DNA from: Mycobacterium sp. MYCO198283 | GTDB taxonomy: Bacteria > Actinomycetota > Actinomycetes > Mycobacteriales > Mycobacteriaceae | Length of the DNA stretch: 64,000 nucleotides | Direction: 5' to 3' | Assembly (NCBI RefSeq): GCF_021213805.1 | Contig: NZ_JAJQJI010000006.1 | Span: 62,001-126,000, forward strand | Shown: positions 8,827 to 17,307 of the stretch, piece after piece | Position numbering within the stretch: position 1 is the first letter of the stretch | Layout: every line of letters begins with the position of its first letter | The notes under the pieces: model-generated | What the model was told of the DNA's origin: nothing | What the model saw: the letters and a program-made list of their open reading frames with translations, nothing else | Databases searched by the model: none | Program-made: the position numbers and the translations under genes

Positions 8827-8865
8827 GTGAACGAGGACAGTGAACGAGGACGGTGAACGAGGAGG
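8827..8865 (+). repeat. Three tandem 13-bp repeats in a 5' leader
   Basis: The unit GTGAACGAGGAC(A/G) occurs three times head to tail at 8827-8839, 8840-8852 and 8853-8865; the last copy ends in GG, giving the sequence GAGGAGG just ahead of the ATG at 8870. Each unit contains a GTG codon and a purine-rich Shine-Dalgarno-like core. It lies directly in the translation-initiation region of the next gene. Confidence 0.85.
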
Positions 8866-8869
8866 GGTC

Positions 8870-9214
8870 ATGGCCACACTGCGCTGCGGCGGCGACGAGC
8901 TGCCGGTGCCGTTCAGCAACGCGTTCCTGGCGCACCTGCAGCTTGCGGTGCAGGAGCGGTTCGCCGGCAACGGCGGCGGCTTCTACCTGACCGGCACCTA
9001 CTCCTCGGACGGCGCGCAGACCACCACGGCGCACTGGGTGGCGCCCGGGGTTCCGCTGGCCTTCGGCTACGACGTGCAGGACGGGGACGGCCGCGCAGTG
9101 GCACCGGTGGACATCGACCGCGCACAGGTGGACGAGCTGCTGAGCGCGATGGACCGGCCCACCGGCGTGCGCTGCACCGAGAGCGTGTGGCTGCCGTTCG
9201 TCGTCCCGGACTGA
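8870..9214 (+). CDS. Conserved hypothetical protein, 114 aa
   Basis: A 114-residue soluble-looking protein, starting MATLRCGGDELPVPFSNAF, with a strong ribosome site (GAGGAGG) 4 bp upstream. I see no signal peptide, membrane helix or known active site. The pattern (short strand, helix AFLAHLQLAVQERFAG, strand pair, helix AQVDELLSAMD, final strand) suggests one compact alpha/beta domain. It is convergent with the SMR genes, with one base between stops. Family not recognised. Confidence 0.75.
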   Translation: MATLRCGGDELPVPFSNAFLAHLQLAVQERFAGNGGGFYLTGTYSSDGAQTTTAHWVAPGVPLAFGYDVQDGDGRAVAPVDIDRAQVDELLSAMDRPTGVRCTESVWLPFVVPD

Positions 9215-9215
9215 C

Positions 9216-9545
9216 TCAGGGCGCGGCGCCGGACAGTTCGATCAGCAGCACGCCGGCGATGATGAGGACGATCCCGGCGCCCATCCGCGGGGTCAGGGGT
9301 TCGGCGAACAACCAGCGGGCGAGCACCGCCACCAGGGCCACGCCGCACGCCGACCACACGCCGTAGGCGATGCCGACCGGCATGCCGAGCCGCAGGGCGT
9401 ACCACAGCAACACGAACGACACCGCGTAGCCGATCACGACCACCGGTAGCCACGCCCTGCGGCGCAACCCGTCGGACGCGCGCAGCGACAGGGTGGCGAC
9501 GACCTCCACGGCGATCGCCCCGGCGAGCACCGGCCAGGGACTCAT
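9216..9545 (-). CDS. Small multidrug resistance (SMR) transporter subunit, 109 aa
   Basis: Four transmembrane helices in 109 residues and the conserved membrane glutamate at position 14 (AGAIAVEVVATLSLRAS) identify an EmrE-type SMR protein that exchanges protons for a cationic drug or guanidinium-like metabolite. Its start overlaps the end of a second SMR gene by 4 bp (ATGA), the usual arrangement for paired SMR subunits that form an asymmetric heterodimer. It is last in the malQ-SMR-SMR unit. Confidence 0.9.
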   Translation of the reverse strand: MSPWPVLAGAIAVEVVATLSLRASDGLRRRAWLPVVVIGYAVSFVLLWYALRLGMPVGIAYGVWSACGVALVAVLARWLFAEPLTPRMGAGIVLIIAGVLLIELSGAAP

Positions 9546-9895
9546 GTCACGGGCCCGTCGGGGTCGGCGTGCCCGGCGCCGAACTCCACGAGCAGCACCC
9601 CGGCGACGATCAACGCGATCCCGGCGACGATCGGCGCGGTGAACGGGTCGCCGAAGAGCAGCGCTGCCAGCACGGCGGTCACCGCGGTGCCGCACGCCCC
9701 CCAGATGCCGTAGGCGACGCCGATCGCCATGCCGTACCGCAGCACGAAGGTCAGCAGCGTGAACGCACCGACGTAGCCGGCCACCACCAGCACCAGCCAG
9801 CCGGCCCGGTCCTGTGAGGCCCGCAGCGACAGCGTCGCGGCGACCTCCGCGGCGATGGCGCCGGCCAGCAGCAGCGGCGCGGGTGACGGCCTCAT
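9542..9895 (-). CDS. Small multidrug resistance (SMR) transporter subunit, 117 aa
   Basis: Partner of the adjacent SMR gene. The four-helix pattern is intact, the conserved glutamate lies at residue 17 (AGAIAAEVAATLSLRAS) and the fourth helix is followed by a polar tail (GAGHADPDGPVT) that its partner lacks. The start overlaps the malQ stop by 4 bp. Two non-identical SMR genes in tandem usually indicate an obligate heterodimer, for which the substrate is unknown. No guanidine riboswitch was seen upstream; expression probably depends on the malQ promoter. Confidence 0.9.
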   Translation of the reverse strand: MRPSPAPLLLAGAIAAEVAATLSLRASQDRAGWLVLVVAGYVGAFTLLTFVLRYGMAIGVAYGIWGACGTAVTAVLAALLFGDPFTAPIVAGIALIVAGVLLVEFGAGHADPDGPVT

Positions 9896-12030
9896 CCGCG
9901 CATGGCCGCCGCCAGGGCGGCCGCCCGCGCATCGGTGTAGACGTCGTCGAGCAGCAGCGGCGTGCGGTCGGGCCCCGACAGCGGCACCCGCCAGTTCGGG
10001 TATTCGTCGGTGGTCCCGGGCTGGTTCTGGGTGCGTACGTCGCCGACGGCGTCGGTGAGGGCCAGGGACAGCAGCCGCGACGGGGTGCGGTGCAGGTAGC
10101 GGTGCAGGGCGAGCACGATCGTGTCGACATCGGGGTCGTCGCCCTCGAGCAGTCCGACGCGCCGCAACTCGGCCAGCCACGCCTGCTGCTGTGCGCGGTC
10201 GCCGGCCAGCTCCTCGTCCACCGGCTTGGTCAGCAGGCCCAGCGAATCCCGCAGCCGCACGTGCTCGCCGGCGAGGTAGCCGGCCGTGGGGGGCAGGTCG
10301 TGGGTGGTGACCGCGGACAGGCAGTATTCGCGCCACCGCTCGGCGGGCAGCGGGGTGTCGTCCTCGCGGGCGTCGCGGTCGAACTCGAACCACAGGATCG
10401 ACGTCCCGAGCAGCCCGCGCTCGCGCAGGTAGTCGCGCACCCACGGCTCGACGGTGCCGAGGTCCTCGCCGACGACCACGGCGCCGGCCCGGTGCGCCTC
10501 CAGGGCCGCGATGCCGATCATCGCCTCGTGGTCGTAGCGGACGTAGGTGCCGTCGGTGGGCGGCGCACCCGCCGGGATCCACCACAGCCGGAACAGCCCG
10601 ATGATGTGGTCGATGCGCACGCCGCCGGCGTGGCGGAGCACGTTCGCGATCAGCGCCCGGTACGGCTCGTAGGCCCGCTCCTGGAGTTGGTCGGGCCGCC
10701 ACGGCGGTTGCGACCAGTCCTGTCCCAGCTGGTTGAACTCGTCGGGCGGGGCGCCGGCGGTGACGCCGAGGGCGAGCACGTCCTGCAGCGCCCAGGCGTC
10801 CGCGCCGCTCGGGTGGACGCCGACGGCCAGGTCGTGCATCACGCCGAGCGCCATGCCGGCCTGCACGGCGCGGGTCTGCGCCGTCGCGAGCTGCTCGTCG
10901 AGCTGCCACTGCAGCCAACGGTGGAAGTCGACCTCGCTGGCGTGCCGGACGGCGAACTCCGCGACCGCCGGCGAGTCCGGGCGCTGCAGGCCGGCCGGCC
11001 ACTGCCGCCAGTCGGCGCCGTGGGCGTCGGCGAGCGCGCACCAGGTGGCGAAGTCGTCGAGCGCCGCGCCGGCCCGCTGCCGGTAGGCCTCGTAGGCCAC
11101 CTGCCGGCCCGCGGTCCGTTCCACGCGGTGCAGCCGCCGCAGCGCCCGTCGCTTGGCCGTCCACGCGGTGTCGCGGTCGATGGCGTCGGTGCGGGCGGCC
11201 CGCCGCTGCACCCGGCTGCGAAGCTCTTCGAGCCGCCGGCGTTTGGGGACGTACGCGTACTCCGGGACCGCCTCGACCCGCAGGTAGATCGGGTTGACGA
11301 ACCGCCGCGACGTCGGCAGGTACGGCGACGGCTCCATCGGCAGCGTCGGTGCGGCGGCGTGCAGCGGGTTGACGAGGATGTAGTCGGCGCCGTGGCGGGC
11401 CGCCGACCAGACCGCCAAGTCGCCCAGATCGGTGAGGTCGCCGACGCCCCAGGACTGCCGGGAGCGGGCGCTGTAGAGCTGGGTGGCCAGACCCCAGCCG
11501 CGCCGGTCGCCGAGCGCCGGCGGGATGCCCAGCCAACCCGGGGTGACGATCACCGTGGCGGTGGCATCGACGGCGGCGCCCGGACCGCCGGCGCGGGCGC
11601 GCAGCCGGTGATAGCCGAGCGGCAGATCGGTCGGCAGCGCGAACGTCGCCTCACCCACCAGCCGGCCGTCGAGGTCGAAGGGCGCGGTGTCGTTGGGCAG
11701 CTGCCGCAGGTCGTCGCGAGTGCTGCCGTCCTCGCACGCCACCGCCACCTCGACGGGTTCACCGTGGGTGACGTGGACATGGAACGCCTGCTCCGCGCCC
11801 TCGCGGGCGATCACGGTGGCGGGCAGGGTGCGCGCCCAGTACACGCGGTCGTGGGCGGCGAGCGCGGCGGCGCGCCGGTCGGCGTCGGCGGCGTCGACGC
11901 CCAGCGCCGCGAGCACCGCCACCACCGTCTGCTCGGGCACCGCCACGTCGCGGCCGGACCAGTCCTCGTACTCGGTGGCGACGCCGTGGCGGCGGGCGAG
12001 CTCGGCCAGCGAAGCGTCAAGCACAGTCAT
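9892..12030 (-). CDS. malQ: 4-alpha-glucanotransferase (amylomaltase)
   Basis: A 712-residue GH77 enzyme that transfers alpha-1,4-glucan segments between maltodextrins or to glucose in the cytoplasm. The catalytic features are visible: the nucleophile Asp in GGVRIDHIIGLFRLWW, the acid/base Glu in VVGEDLGTVEPWV, and the conserved TTHDLPPTAGYLAGEH near the end of the barrel. An N-terminal extension of about 150 residues precedes the barrel, as in other actinobacterial MalQ. The ATG at 12030 gives the start MTVLDASLAELARRHG. It is divergent from the MFS gene (43 bp apart) and is translationally coupled to the SMR pair downstream. Confidence 0.93.
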   Translation of the reverse strand: MTVLDASLAELARRHGVATEYEDWSGRDVAVPEQTVVAVLAALGVDAADADRRAAALAAHDRVYWARTLPATVIAREGAEQAFHVHVTHGEPVEVAVACEDGSTRDDLRQLPNDTAPFDLDGRLVGEATFALPTDLPLGYHRLRARAGGPGAAVDATATVIVTPGWLGIPPALGDRRGWGLATQLYSARSRQSWGVGDLTDLGDLAVWSAARHGADYILVNPLHAAAPTLPMEPSPYLPTSRRFVNPIYLRVEAVPEYAYVPKRRRLEELRSRVQRRAARTDAIDRDTAWTAKRRALRRLHRVERTAGRQVAYEAYRQRAGAALDDFATWCALADAHGADWRQWPAGLQRPDSPAVAEFAVRHASEVDFHRWLQWQLDEQLATAQTRAVQAGMALGVMHDLAVGVHPSGADAWALQDVLALGVTAGAPPDEFNQLGQDWSQPPWRPDQLQERAYEPYRALIANVLRHAGGVRIDHIIGLFRLWWIPAGAPPTDGTYVRYDHEAMIGIAALEAHRAGAVVVGEDLGTVEPWVRDYLRERGLLGTSILWFEFDRDAREDDTPLPAERWREYCLSAVTTHDLPPTAGYLAGEHVRLRDSLGLLTKPVDEELAGDRAQQQAWLAELRRVGLLEGDDPDVDTIVLALHRYLHRTPSRLLSLALTDAVGDVRTQNQPGTTDEYPNWRVPLSGPDRTPLLLDDVYTDARAAALAAAMRG

Positions 12031-12073
12031 GCCGCCAATACTGGTGCATGCCGGCCTGGCAGGGTGGACGCGC

Positions 12074-13273
12074 ATGGTGACCCGTTCGGAGGCGCAGGCC
12101 CGCGTCGCCGTGTCGGCGGTGTTCCTCACCAACGGCGCGCTGTTCGCCACCTTGCTGCCGCGGCTACCGGACATCAAGGACGACCTGGGGTTGTCGAACG
12201 CGTTCTACGGCGTCGCGGTGGCGGCGTTCTCGATCGGCGCCCTCGTCGGCGGCCCGTTCGCCGGCGCCCTGAGCCGCCGGTTCCGCTCGTCGCGGATGGC
12301 GGTCGCCGGGACGGTGGTGCTGGCGGTGATGTTCCTGGCCGCGGGGATCGCGCCGAGCGGCGTCGGGTTCGCGGCCGCGATGTTCGCCGCCGGCGCCGCC
12401 GACTCGATCACCGACGTCGCGCAGAACGCGCACGCGCTGCGGGTGCAGCGGGCCTACGGCCGGTCGATCATCAACAGCGCGCACGCGGTGTGGTCGGTGG
12501 GCGCGGTGTCGGGCGGCCTGATCGGTGCGGCGGCGCTGGCGCTCGGCCTGCACCGCGGCGTCCACCTCGGCATCACCGGTGTGGTGTTCTGCGCCGTCGC
12601 GCTCGTCGCCTACCGCTTCCTGCTTCCCGGCGACGACCACGCCGACGCACCCGCCACCGCCGCCGGCCCCGCGGCGCGCGCCGGACGACGCACCTACCTG
12701 CTGTTGGCGGGCCTGGTGGCGATCGCCATCGCGGGCGCGGTGGTCGAGGACGCCGGGAGCTCGTGGGCGTCGCTGTACCTGCGTGACGAGCTCGCGGCGC
12801 CGCCGTCGCTCGCGGCGTTCGGCTACGTCGCGCTCGTCGGCGGGCAACTCGCGGGCCGGCTCTCCGGGGACCGGCTCGTCGACCGGTTCGGCCAGCGCAC
12901 GGTCGCCCGGGCCGGGGCGCTGATCGGCGCGGCGGGGATGGGCGGGGCGCTCGCGCTCGCAGAGGTGCCCGCCACCGTCATCGGCTTCGCGGCCGCCGGG
13001 TTCGGCTCCGCCACGCTGATCCCCGCCGCGATGCGCGACGCCGACGAGCTTCCCGGTCTGCGCCCCAACGCCGGGCTGACCGCGGTGTCGTGGCTGCTGC
13101 GGGTCGGCTTCGCGCTGTCACCGGTGGCGGTCGGGCAACTCGCCGACGCCGCCAGCCTGCGAACCGGCCTGCTCATCGCGCCCGCCGCCATGATCGGCGT
13201 GCTGCTGCTCGCCGGTGCGCTGAGCCGCCGTCCCGCCCACGGCCGAGACGCCGACCGTCAGGTGCATCGCTAG
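12074..13273 (+). CDS. MFS transporter, 12 transmembrane segments
   Basis: A 399-residue major facilitator protein. Hydrophobic helices alternate in two six-helix halves split near residues 190-205 by a charged loop (GDDHADAPATAAGPAARAGRR). GALSRRFRSSRMAV after helix 2 and GRLSGDRLVDRFGQRTV in the second half are the conserved intracellular A-loop motifs. The substrate is unknown; the set of 'sugar transporter/MdfA-like' actinobacterial exporters is the nearest impression. The ATG at 12074 was preferred over longer in-frame extensions, which would run into malQ. Confidence 0.87.
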   Translation: MVTRSEAQARVAVSAVFLTNGALFATLLPRLPDIKDDLGLSNAFYGVAVAAFSIGALVGGPFAGALSRRFRSSRMAVAGTVVLAVMFLAAGIAPSGVGFAAAMFAAGAADSITDVAQNAHALRVQRAYGRSIINSAHAVWSVGAVSGGLIGAAALALGLHRGVHLGITGVVFCAVALVAYRFLLPGDDHADAPATAAGPAARAGRRTYLLLAGLVAIAIAGAVVEDAGSSWASLYLRDELAAPPSLAAFGYVALVGGQLAGRLSGDRLVDRFGQRTVARAGALIGAAGMGGALALAEVPATVIGFAAAGFGSATLIPAAMRDADELPGLRPNAGLTAVSWLLRVGFALSPVAVGQLADAASLRTGLLIAPAAMIGVLLLAGALSRRPAHGRDADRQVHR

Positions 13274-13300
13274 CCTGGGCGGCCGACCCGAAGGAGTGCC

Positions 13301-14851
13301 ATGACCAGCGTGCAGCGGGAGTCCCCGGTCGCCGAAACCCGGTTCGGCCCGGTCCGCGGGCGCGACGACGGCCGGGCGGTGAGCTTCCGCGGCGTCCGCT
13401 ACGCGGCGGCCCCGGCCGGTGAGCTGCGGTGGCGGGCGCCGGAGCCGCCGGAGCCGTGGGGCGAGGTCGCCGACGCGACCCGGTTCGGTCCGGTGTGCCC
13501 GCAGCCCGTCGAGCCGGCGCTGCCGCTCGAGCTGGGCGCGCCGCAGGGCGAGGACTGCCTGACGCTCAACATCTACGCACCCGCCGGTACACAGCCCGGT
13601 GACGGCAAGCCGGTGATGGTGTGGGTGCACGGCGGCGCGTACGTGATCGGGTCGGCCAGCCAGCCGCTCTACGACGGCCGCCGCCTCGCCGCCGCCGGCG
13701 ACGTCGTGGTCGTCACCCTCAACCACCGGCTCGGGGTGTTCGGGTTCTGCGACCTGTCGTCGCTCTCGACCGCGCGGCACCGGTTCGACGCCAACCCGGG
13801 CCTGCACGACGTGCTGGCGGCGCTGAGGTGGGTGCGCGACAACATCGCCGCCTTCGGCGGCGCGCCGGACAACGTGACGCTGTTCGGGGAGTCGGCGGGC
13901 GCCGGCGTGGTCACGACGCTGCTGGCCGTGCCGGCCGCGGCCGGCCTGTTCCACCGGGCGATCGCGCAGAGTTCGCCCGCGACGTCGGTGTACGACGGCC
14001 GGCGCGCCCGCCGGATCGCCGACCTGGTGCTCGGCGAGCTCGGGATCGCCGCGGCCGACGCCCACCGGCTGCGCGAGGTGCCGACCGCCGCGCTCGTGGC
14101 CGCGACGGGTGCGGTGTTCCGGCGGGTGCCCGCGCAGTGGCCGGGGATCCTGCCGTTCACCCCGACCGTCGACGGCGAGCTGGTAACGGACTATCCGGTG
14201 CAGGTCGCGCGCGCTGGCCGCACGCTGCCGGTGCCGCTGCTGATCGGCACCAACAAGCACGAGGCGGCGCTGTTCAAGTGGATGAAGTCGCCGCTGATGC
14301 CGATCACGCCGGAGGCGCTGCGGGCGATGTTCGCCCAGATCGCGGCCGAACAGCCGGACCTGCGGCTGCCGAGCGAGGAGCAGCTGGGCGCCGCGTACCG
14401 CACCCGCCGCCGGACGCTGCACGGGCTGGAGGTGGCCCGCGACATCGGATTCCGGATGCCGACGCTGTGGTTCGCCGACGGCCACAGCGCGGCCGCGCCC
14501 GTGTTCCTGTACCGGTTCGACTGGTCGACGCCGCTGCTGAAGCTGATCGGGGTCGGCGCAACCCACGCGACGGAGCTGCCGTACGTGTGGGGCAACCTCA
14601 CGATGGGACCGAAGGATCCGACGTTCCGGCTCGGCGGGCGCGCGGCGGGCCGGGCGGTGTCGCAGCGGATGCAGGCGCGGTGGACGGCGTTCGCCCGCAC
14701 CGGCGAGCCCACCGGCCCGCCCCCGCGATGGGAGACCTACCGCCCGGGCCGGCGCGCCAGCCTGGTGATCGACCGTGACGACCGCAGCGTCGACGACCTC
14801 GACGCGGACATCCGCCGGACCTGGGGCGACGCGGTCCTCAATTTCCGGTAG
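13301..14851 (+). CDS. Type B carboxylesterase
   Basis: A 516-residue alpha/beta hydrolase of the carboxylesterase/lipase type B family. The oxyanion-hole motif HGGAY is at residues 110-114 and the nucleophile Ser198 lies in FGESAGAG. EDCLTLNIYAP at 85-95 is the family's second signature. The catalytic histidine probably lies in GATHATELPYVWG. The expected reaction is hydrolysis of carboxylic esters; no signal peptide is present, so it is likely cytosolic. GAAGGAG precedes the ATG and a -10-like TAGCCT (13271-13276) lies just after the MFS stop. Its 3' end overlaps the converging esterase by 14 bp. Confidence 0.93.
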   Translation: MTSVQRESPVAETRFGPVRGRDDGRAVSFRGVRYAAAPAGELRWRAPEPPEPWGEVADATRFGPVCPQPVEPALPLELGAPQGEDCLTLNIYAPAGTQPGDGKPVMVWVHGGAYVIGSASQPLYDGRRLAAAGDVVVVTLNHRLGVFGFCDLSSLSTARHRFDANPGLHDVLAALRWVRDNIAAFGGAPDNVTLFGESAGAGVVTTLLAVPAAAGLFHRAIAQSSPATSVYDGRRARRIADLVLGELGIAAADAHRLREVPTAALVAATGAVFRRVPAQWPGILPFTPTVDGELVTDYPVQVARAGRTLPVPLLIGTNKHEAALFKWMKSPLMPITPEALRAMFAQIAAEQPDLRLPSEEQLGAAYRTRRRTLHGLEVARDIGFRMPTLWFADGHSAAAPVFLYRFDWSTPLLKLIGVGATHATELPYVWGNLTMGPKDPTFRLGGRAAGRAVSQRMQARWTAFARTGEPTGPPPRWETYRPGRRASLVIDRDDRSVDDLDADIRRTWGDAVLNFR

Positions 14852-15764
14852 CGCCCAGGAGGCGGCGGATTCCGGCGAACGCGTCGCGTGCCTGTCGCTG
14901 CGCGGGCAGCAGCGGCCAGCAGTGCATGCCGCCCTCCAGCTCGTGCCAGCCGACGTCGAGACCTTCCGCGATCGCGCGCCGGTGGAACACCCGCGCGTCG
15001 GGGTTGAGGACGTCGTTGGTGCCGGTGAACACCGTCAACCGCGGCAGCCCGTCGAGCGGTCCGACGGCGGGGCTGAGCAGGGGAGTGTCGAGCGGATCCC
15101 CGCCGGCGTAGCGGATGGCCGCGGCCCGCAGGTCGTCGACGTTGAGCACCGGATCGCGGCGGGCCACCTCGGCGACGTCGGGTGCGGGCAGCCCGAGATG
15201 CAGCCACGGCGAGATCAGCACCGCGTCGCTGGGTGGCGGCAGCCCGGCGTCGCGCGCGGCGTGGCACAGCGCGAAGGCCAGCCCGCCACCGGCGGAGTCA
15301 CCGACGAACGCGATCCGCTCGGCCGGGTATTCGGCCAGCATCTCCCGGTAGACACCCAGCAGGAACGGGATGGTCGCCCGATAGGTGTGCTCGGGCGCCA
15401 GCGGGTAGATCGGCACGACGGCGCCGCGGCCGGTGGCGTTGACCAATTTGGCGATAGCGGGCCAGTGGAAGCTCGGGATCAGGTCGAGGACGTAGGCCCC
15501 GCCGTGCAGGTACAGCAGCCGGGCGTGGGCCGGCGGCGCGAGCTTGGGCCGCACCCGGTACACCGGCCGGCCGGCGACCTCGCCCCGCTCGGCGTCGATC
15601 CGGCGCGCGACGCGGACACTGGGCATTCCGGCGTAGGGCAGTCGAGGCTGGGCCTGCCACTGGTCGAACTTCGCGCGGGGGAACAGCCGGTTCCGCACAC
15701 CGGAGGCCCGCATGACGCGCTGCACCGGATGCGGACGCAACCGGGGCAACACCGTCGCGCTCAT
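14838..15764 (-). CDS. Alpha/beta hydrolase, HSL/LipR-type esterase
   Basis: A 308-residue esterase of the hormone-sensitive lipase class. HGGAY at residues 87-91 forms the oxyanion hole, Ser157 in GDSAGG is the nucleophile, the acid is probably in GTNDVLNPD and the histidine in EGGMHCWPLLP. Mycobacteria carry many such Lip enzymes acting on short- or medium-chain esters. The ATG at 15764 gives MSATVLPRLRPHPVQRVM; an upstream in-frame extension is not supported by a ribosome site. It diverges from the hydroxylase gene with a 54-bp spacer and converges with the type B carboxylesterase. Confidence 0.9.
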   Translation of the reverse strand: MSATVLPRLRPHPVQRVMRASGVRNRLFPRAKFDQWQAQPRLPYAGMPSVRVARRIDAERGEVAGRPVYRVRPKLAPPAHARLLYLHGGAYVLDLIPSFHWPAIAKLVNATGRGAVVPIYPLAPEHTYRATIPFLLGVYREMLAEYPAERIAFVGDSAGGGLAFALCHAARDAGLPPPSDAVLISPWLHLGLPAPDVAEVARRDPVLNVDDLRAAAIRYAGGDPLDTPLLSPAVGPLDGLPRLTVFTGTNDVLNPDARVFHRRAIAEGLDVGWHELEGGMHCWPLLPAQRQARDAFAGIRRLLGATGN

Positions 15765-15818
15765 CACCGGGTTCTTGCCCGCCTTCCGCCGGGCTAAACT
15801 CCCCCCCGGAGGTGTCGA

Positions 15819-16745
15819 GTGACCGCAGTCGGCGAAGTCCTGCAGGTGTTGCCGCCGCAGCTGCGCGATCCGGTGCTGTTCGCCGTGCCGTTCTTCCTGC
15901 TGCTGCTCGTCCTCGAATGGGCCGCGGCGGGCAAGCTGCAGCACGACGAGGCGGCGGACCGGCCACCGTCGGGCGCCTATCTCAGCCGCGACGCCTGGGC
16001 CAGCATCTCGATGGGACTGGTGTCGGTGGGGACGACGGCGGTGTGGAAGTTTCTGGCGCTGCTCGGTTACGCGGCGATCTTCGCCTACCTCGCGCCGTGG
16101 CAGCTGCCCGGCGACCGCTGGTACACCTGGGTCGTCGCGATCGTCGGTGTCGATCTGCTGTTCTACGTCTACCACCGGATCGCACACCGGGTCCGGCTGA
16201 TCTGGGCGACCCATCAGGCACACCACTCCAGCCGGTACTTCAACTTCGCGACCGCGCTGCGGCAGAAGTGGAACAACAGCGGCGAGATCCTGATGTGGCT
16301 GCCGCTGCCGCTGTTGGGTGTGCCGCCGTGGCTGGTGTTCGCGAGTTTCTCGCTGAACCTGATCTACCAGTTCTGGGTGCACACCGAGCGCATCGGCACG
16401 CTGTGGCGGCCGATCGAGTTCGTCCTCAACACGCCGTCGCACCACCGCGTCCACCACGGCAGCGATGCCGAGTACCTCGACAAGAACTACGGCGGCATCT
16501 TCATTCTCTGGGATCGGCTGTTCGGCACGTTTCAACCGGAGCTGTTCCGACCGCATTACGGGCTGACCAAGCCGGTCGACACCTTCAACATCTGGCGGCT
16601 GCAGACCCACGAATACGCCGCGATCGCCCGCGACGTGCGGTCGGCCCGACGCTGGCGGGACCGGCTCGGCTATGTCTTCGGGCCGCCGGGCTGGGCGCCC
16701 GCCGCCGCGCAGCGGCCCGCGCCGACGCCCGAACCGGCGCGGTGA
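15819..16745 (+). CDS. Sterol desaturase / fatty acid hydroxylase family membrane protein
   Basis: A 308-residue membrane di-iron enzyme. The three histidine clusters of the family are complete: HxxxH at 119-123 (HRIAH), HxxHH at 132-136 (HQAHH) and HxxHH at 209-213 (HRVHH), which ligate two irons. Four or so hydrophobic segments surround them. It should use O2 and an electron donor to hydroxylate or desaturate a lipid or sterol; the substrate is unknown. The start is GTG at 15819, with GGAGG upstream. Confidence 0.9.
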   Translation: MTAVGEVLQVLPPQLRDPVLFAVPFFLLLLVLEWAAAGKLQHDEAADRPPSGAYLSRDAWASISMGLVSVGTTAVWKFLALLGYAAIFAYLAPWQLPGDRWYTWVVAIVGVDLLFYVYHRIAHRVRLIWATHQAHHSSRYFNFATALRQKWNNSGEILMWLPLPLLGVPPWLVFASFSLNLIYQFWVHTERIGTLWRPIEFVLNTPSHHRVHHGSDAEYLDKNYGGIFILWDRLFGTFQPELFRPHYGLTKPVDTFNIWRLQTHEYAAIARDVRSARRWRDRLGYVFGPPGWAPAAAQRPAPTPEPAR

Positions 16746-16794
16746 GCCCCGCCCCGTCGGCGCCGCCGGCGCCGCCGCGGGGCAGGATCGGCTG

Positions 16795-17304
16795 ATGGAG
16801 GTCAACGAAACCCTGCTGCCCGGGGTCGGGCTGCGGTTCGAGTTCGACACCCGCGACGGCGTCCGGATGGCCGTGATCGCCCGCCGGTCCGGCGACTTCG
16901 AGCTGGTGGTCTACGCCGACGACGACCCCGATCGGGCCCGGGACGTCTACCGGCTGACCAATGACGAGGCCGAGGCGCTCGCACAGATCCTGGGCGCCCC
17001 GCGCATCGCCGAACGGTTCGCCGACCTGACCCGGGAGGTGCCCGGCCTGGACGCCGGCCAGATCGCGGTCCGCCCCGGCAGCCGGTACGCCGACCGGCCG
17101 CTGGGCGACACCCGCGCCCGCACCCGCACCGGGGCGTCGATCGTCGCGATCGTGCGTGACGACGAGGTGCTCGCCTCACCGGGTCCGCAAGAGCTGCTGC
17201 GCGGCGGCGACGTGCTGGTGGTCATCGGTACGCAGGACGGCATCGCGGGCGTCGCGGCGCTCGTCGACGATGCCGAGCCGGTGAGCCCGCCCGGCCGGAG
17301 CTGA
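16795..17304 (+). CDS. khtT: KhtT-like regulatory subunit with TrkA-C (RCK_C) domain
   Basis: A 169-residue soluble protein. The N-terminal half (MEVNETLLPGVGLRFEFDTR) matches KhtT proteins and the C-terminal half (GASIVAIVRDDEVLASPGPQELLRGGDVLVVIG, split here by eye at about residues 104-150) is a TrkA-C/RCK_C domain. In Bacillus-type KhtTU this domain gates a K+/H+ antiporter and binds c-di-AMP. The gene is 3 bp upstream of the antiporter, supporting a two-subunit complex. Ligand binding here is inferred from the family. Confidence 0.82.
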   Translation: MEVNETLLPGVGLRFEFDTRDGVRMAVIARRSGDFELVVYADDDPDRARDVYRLTNDEAEALAQILGAPRIAERFADLTREVPGLDAGQIAVRPGSRYADRPLGDTRARTRTGASIVAIVRDDEVLASPGPQELLRGGDVLVVIGTQDGIAGVAALVDDAEPVSPPGRS

Positions 17305-17307
17305 CCC

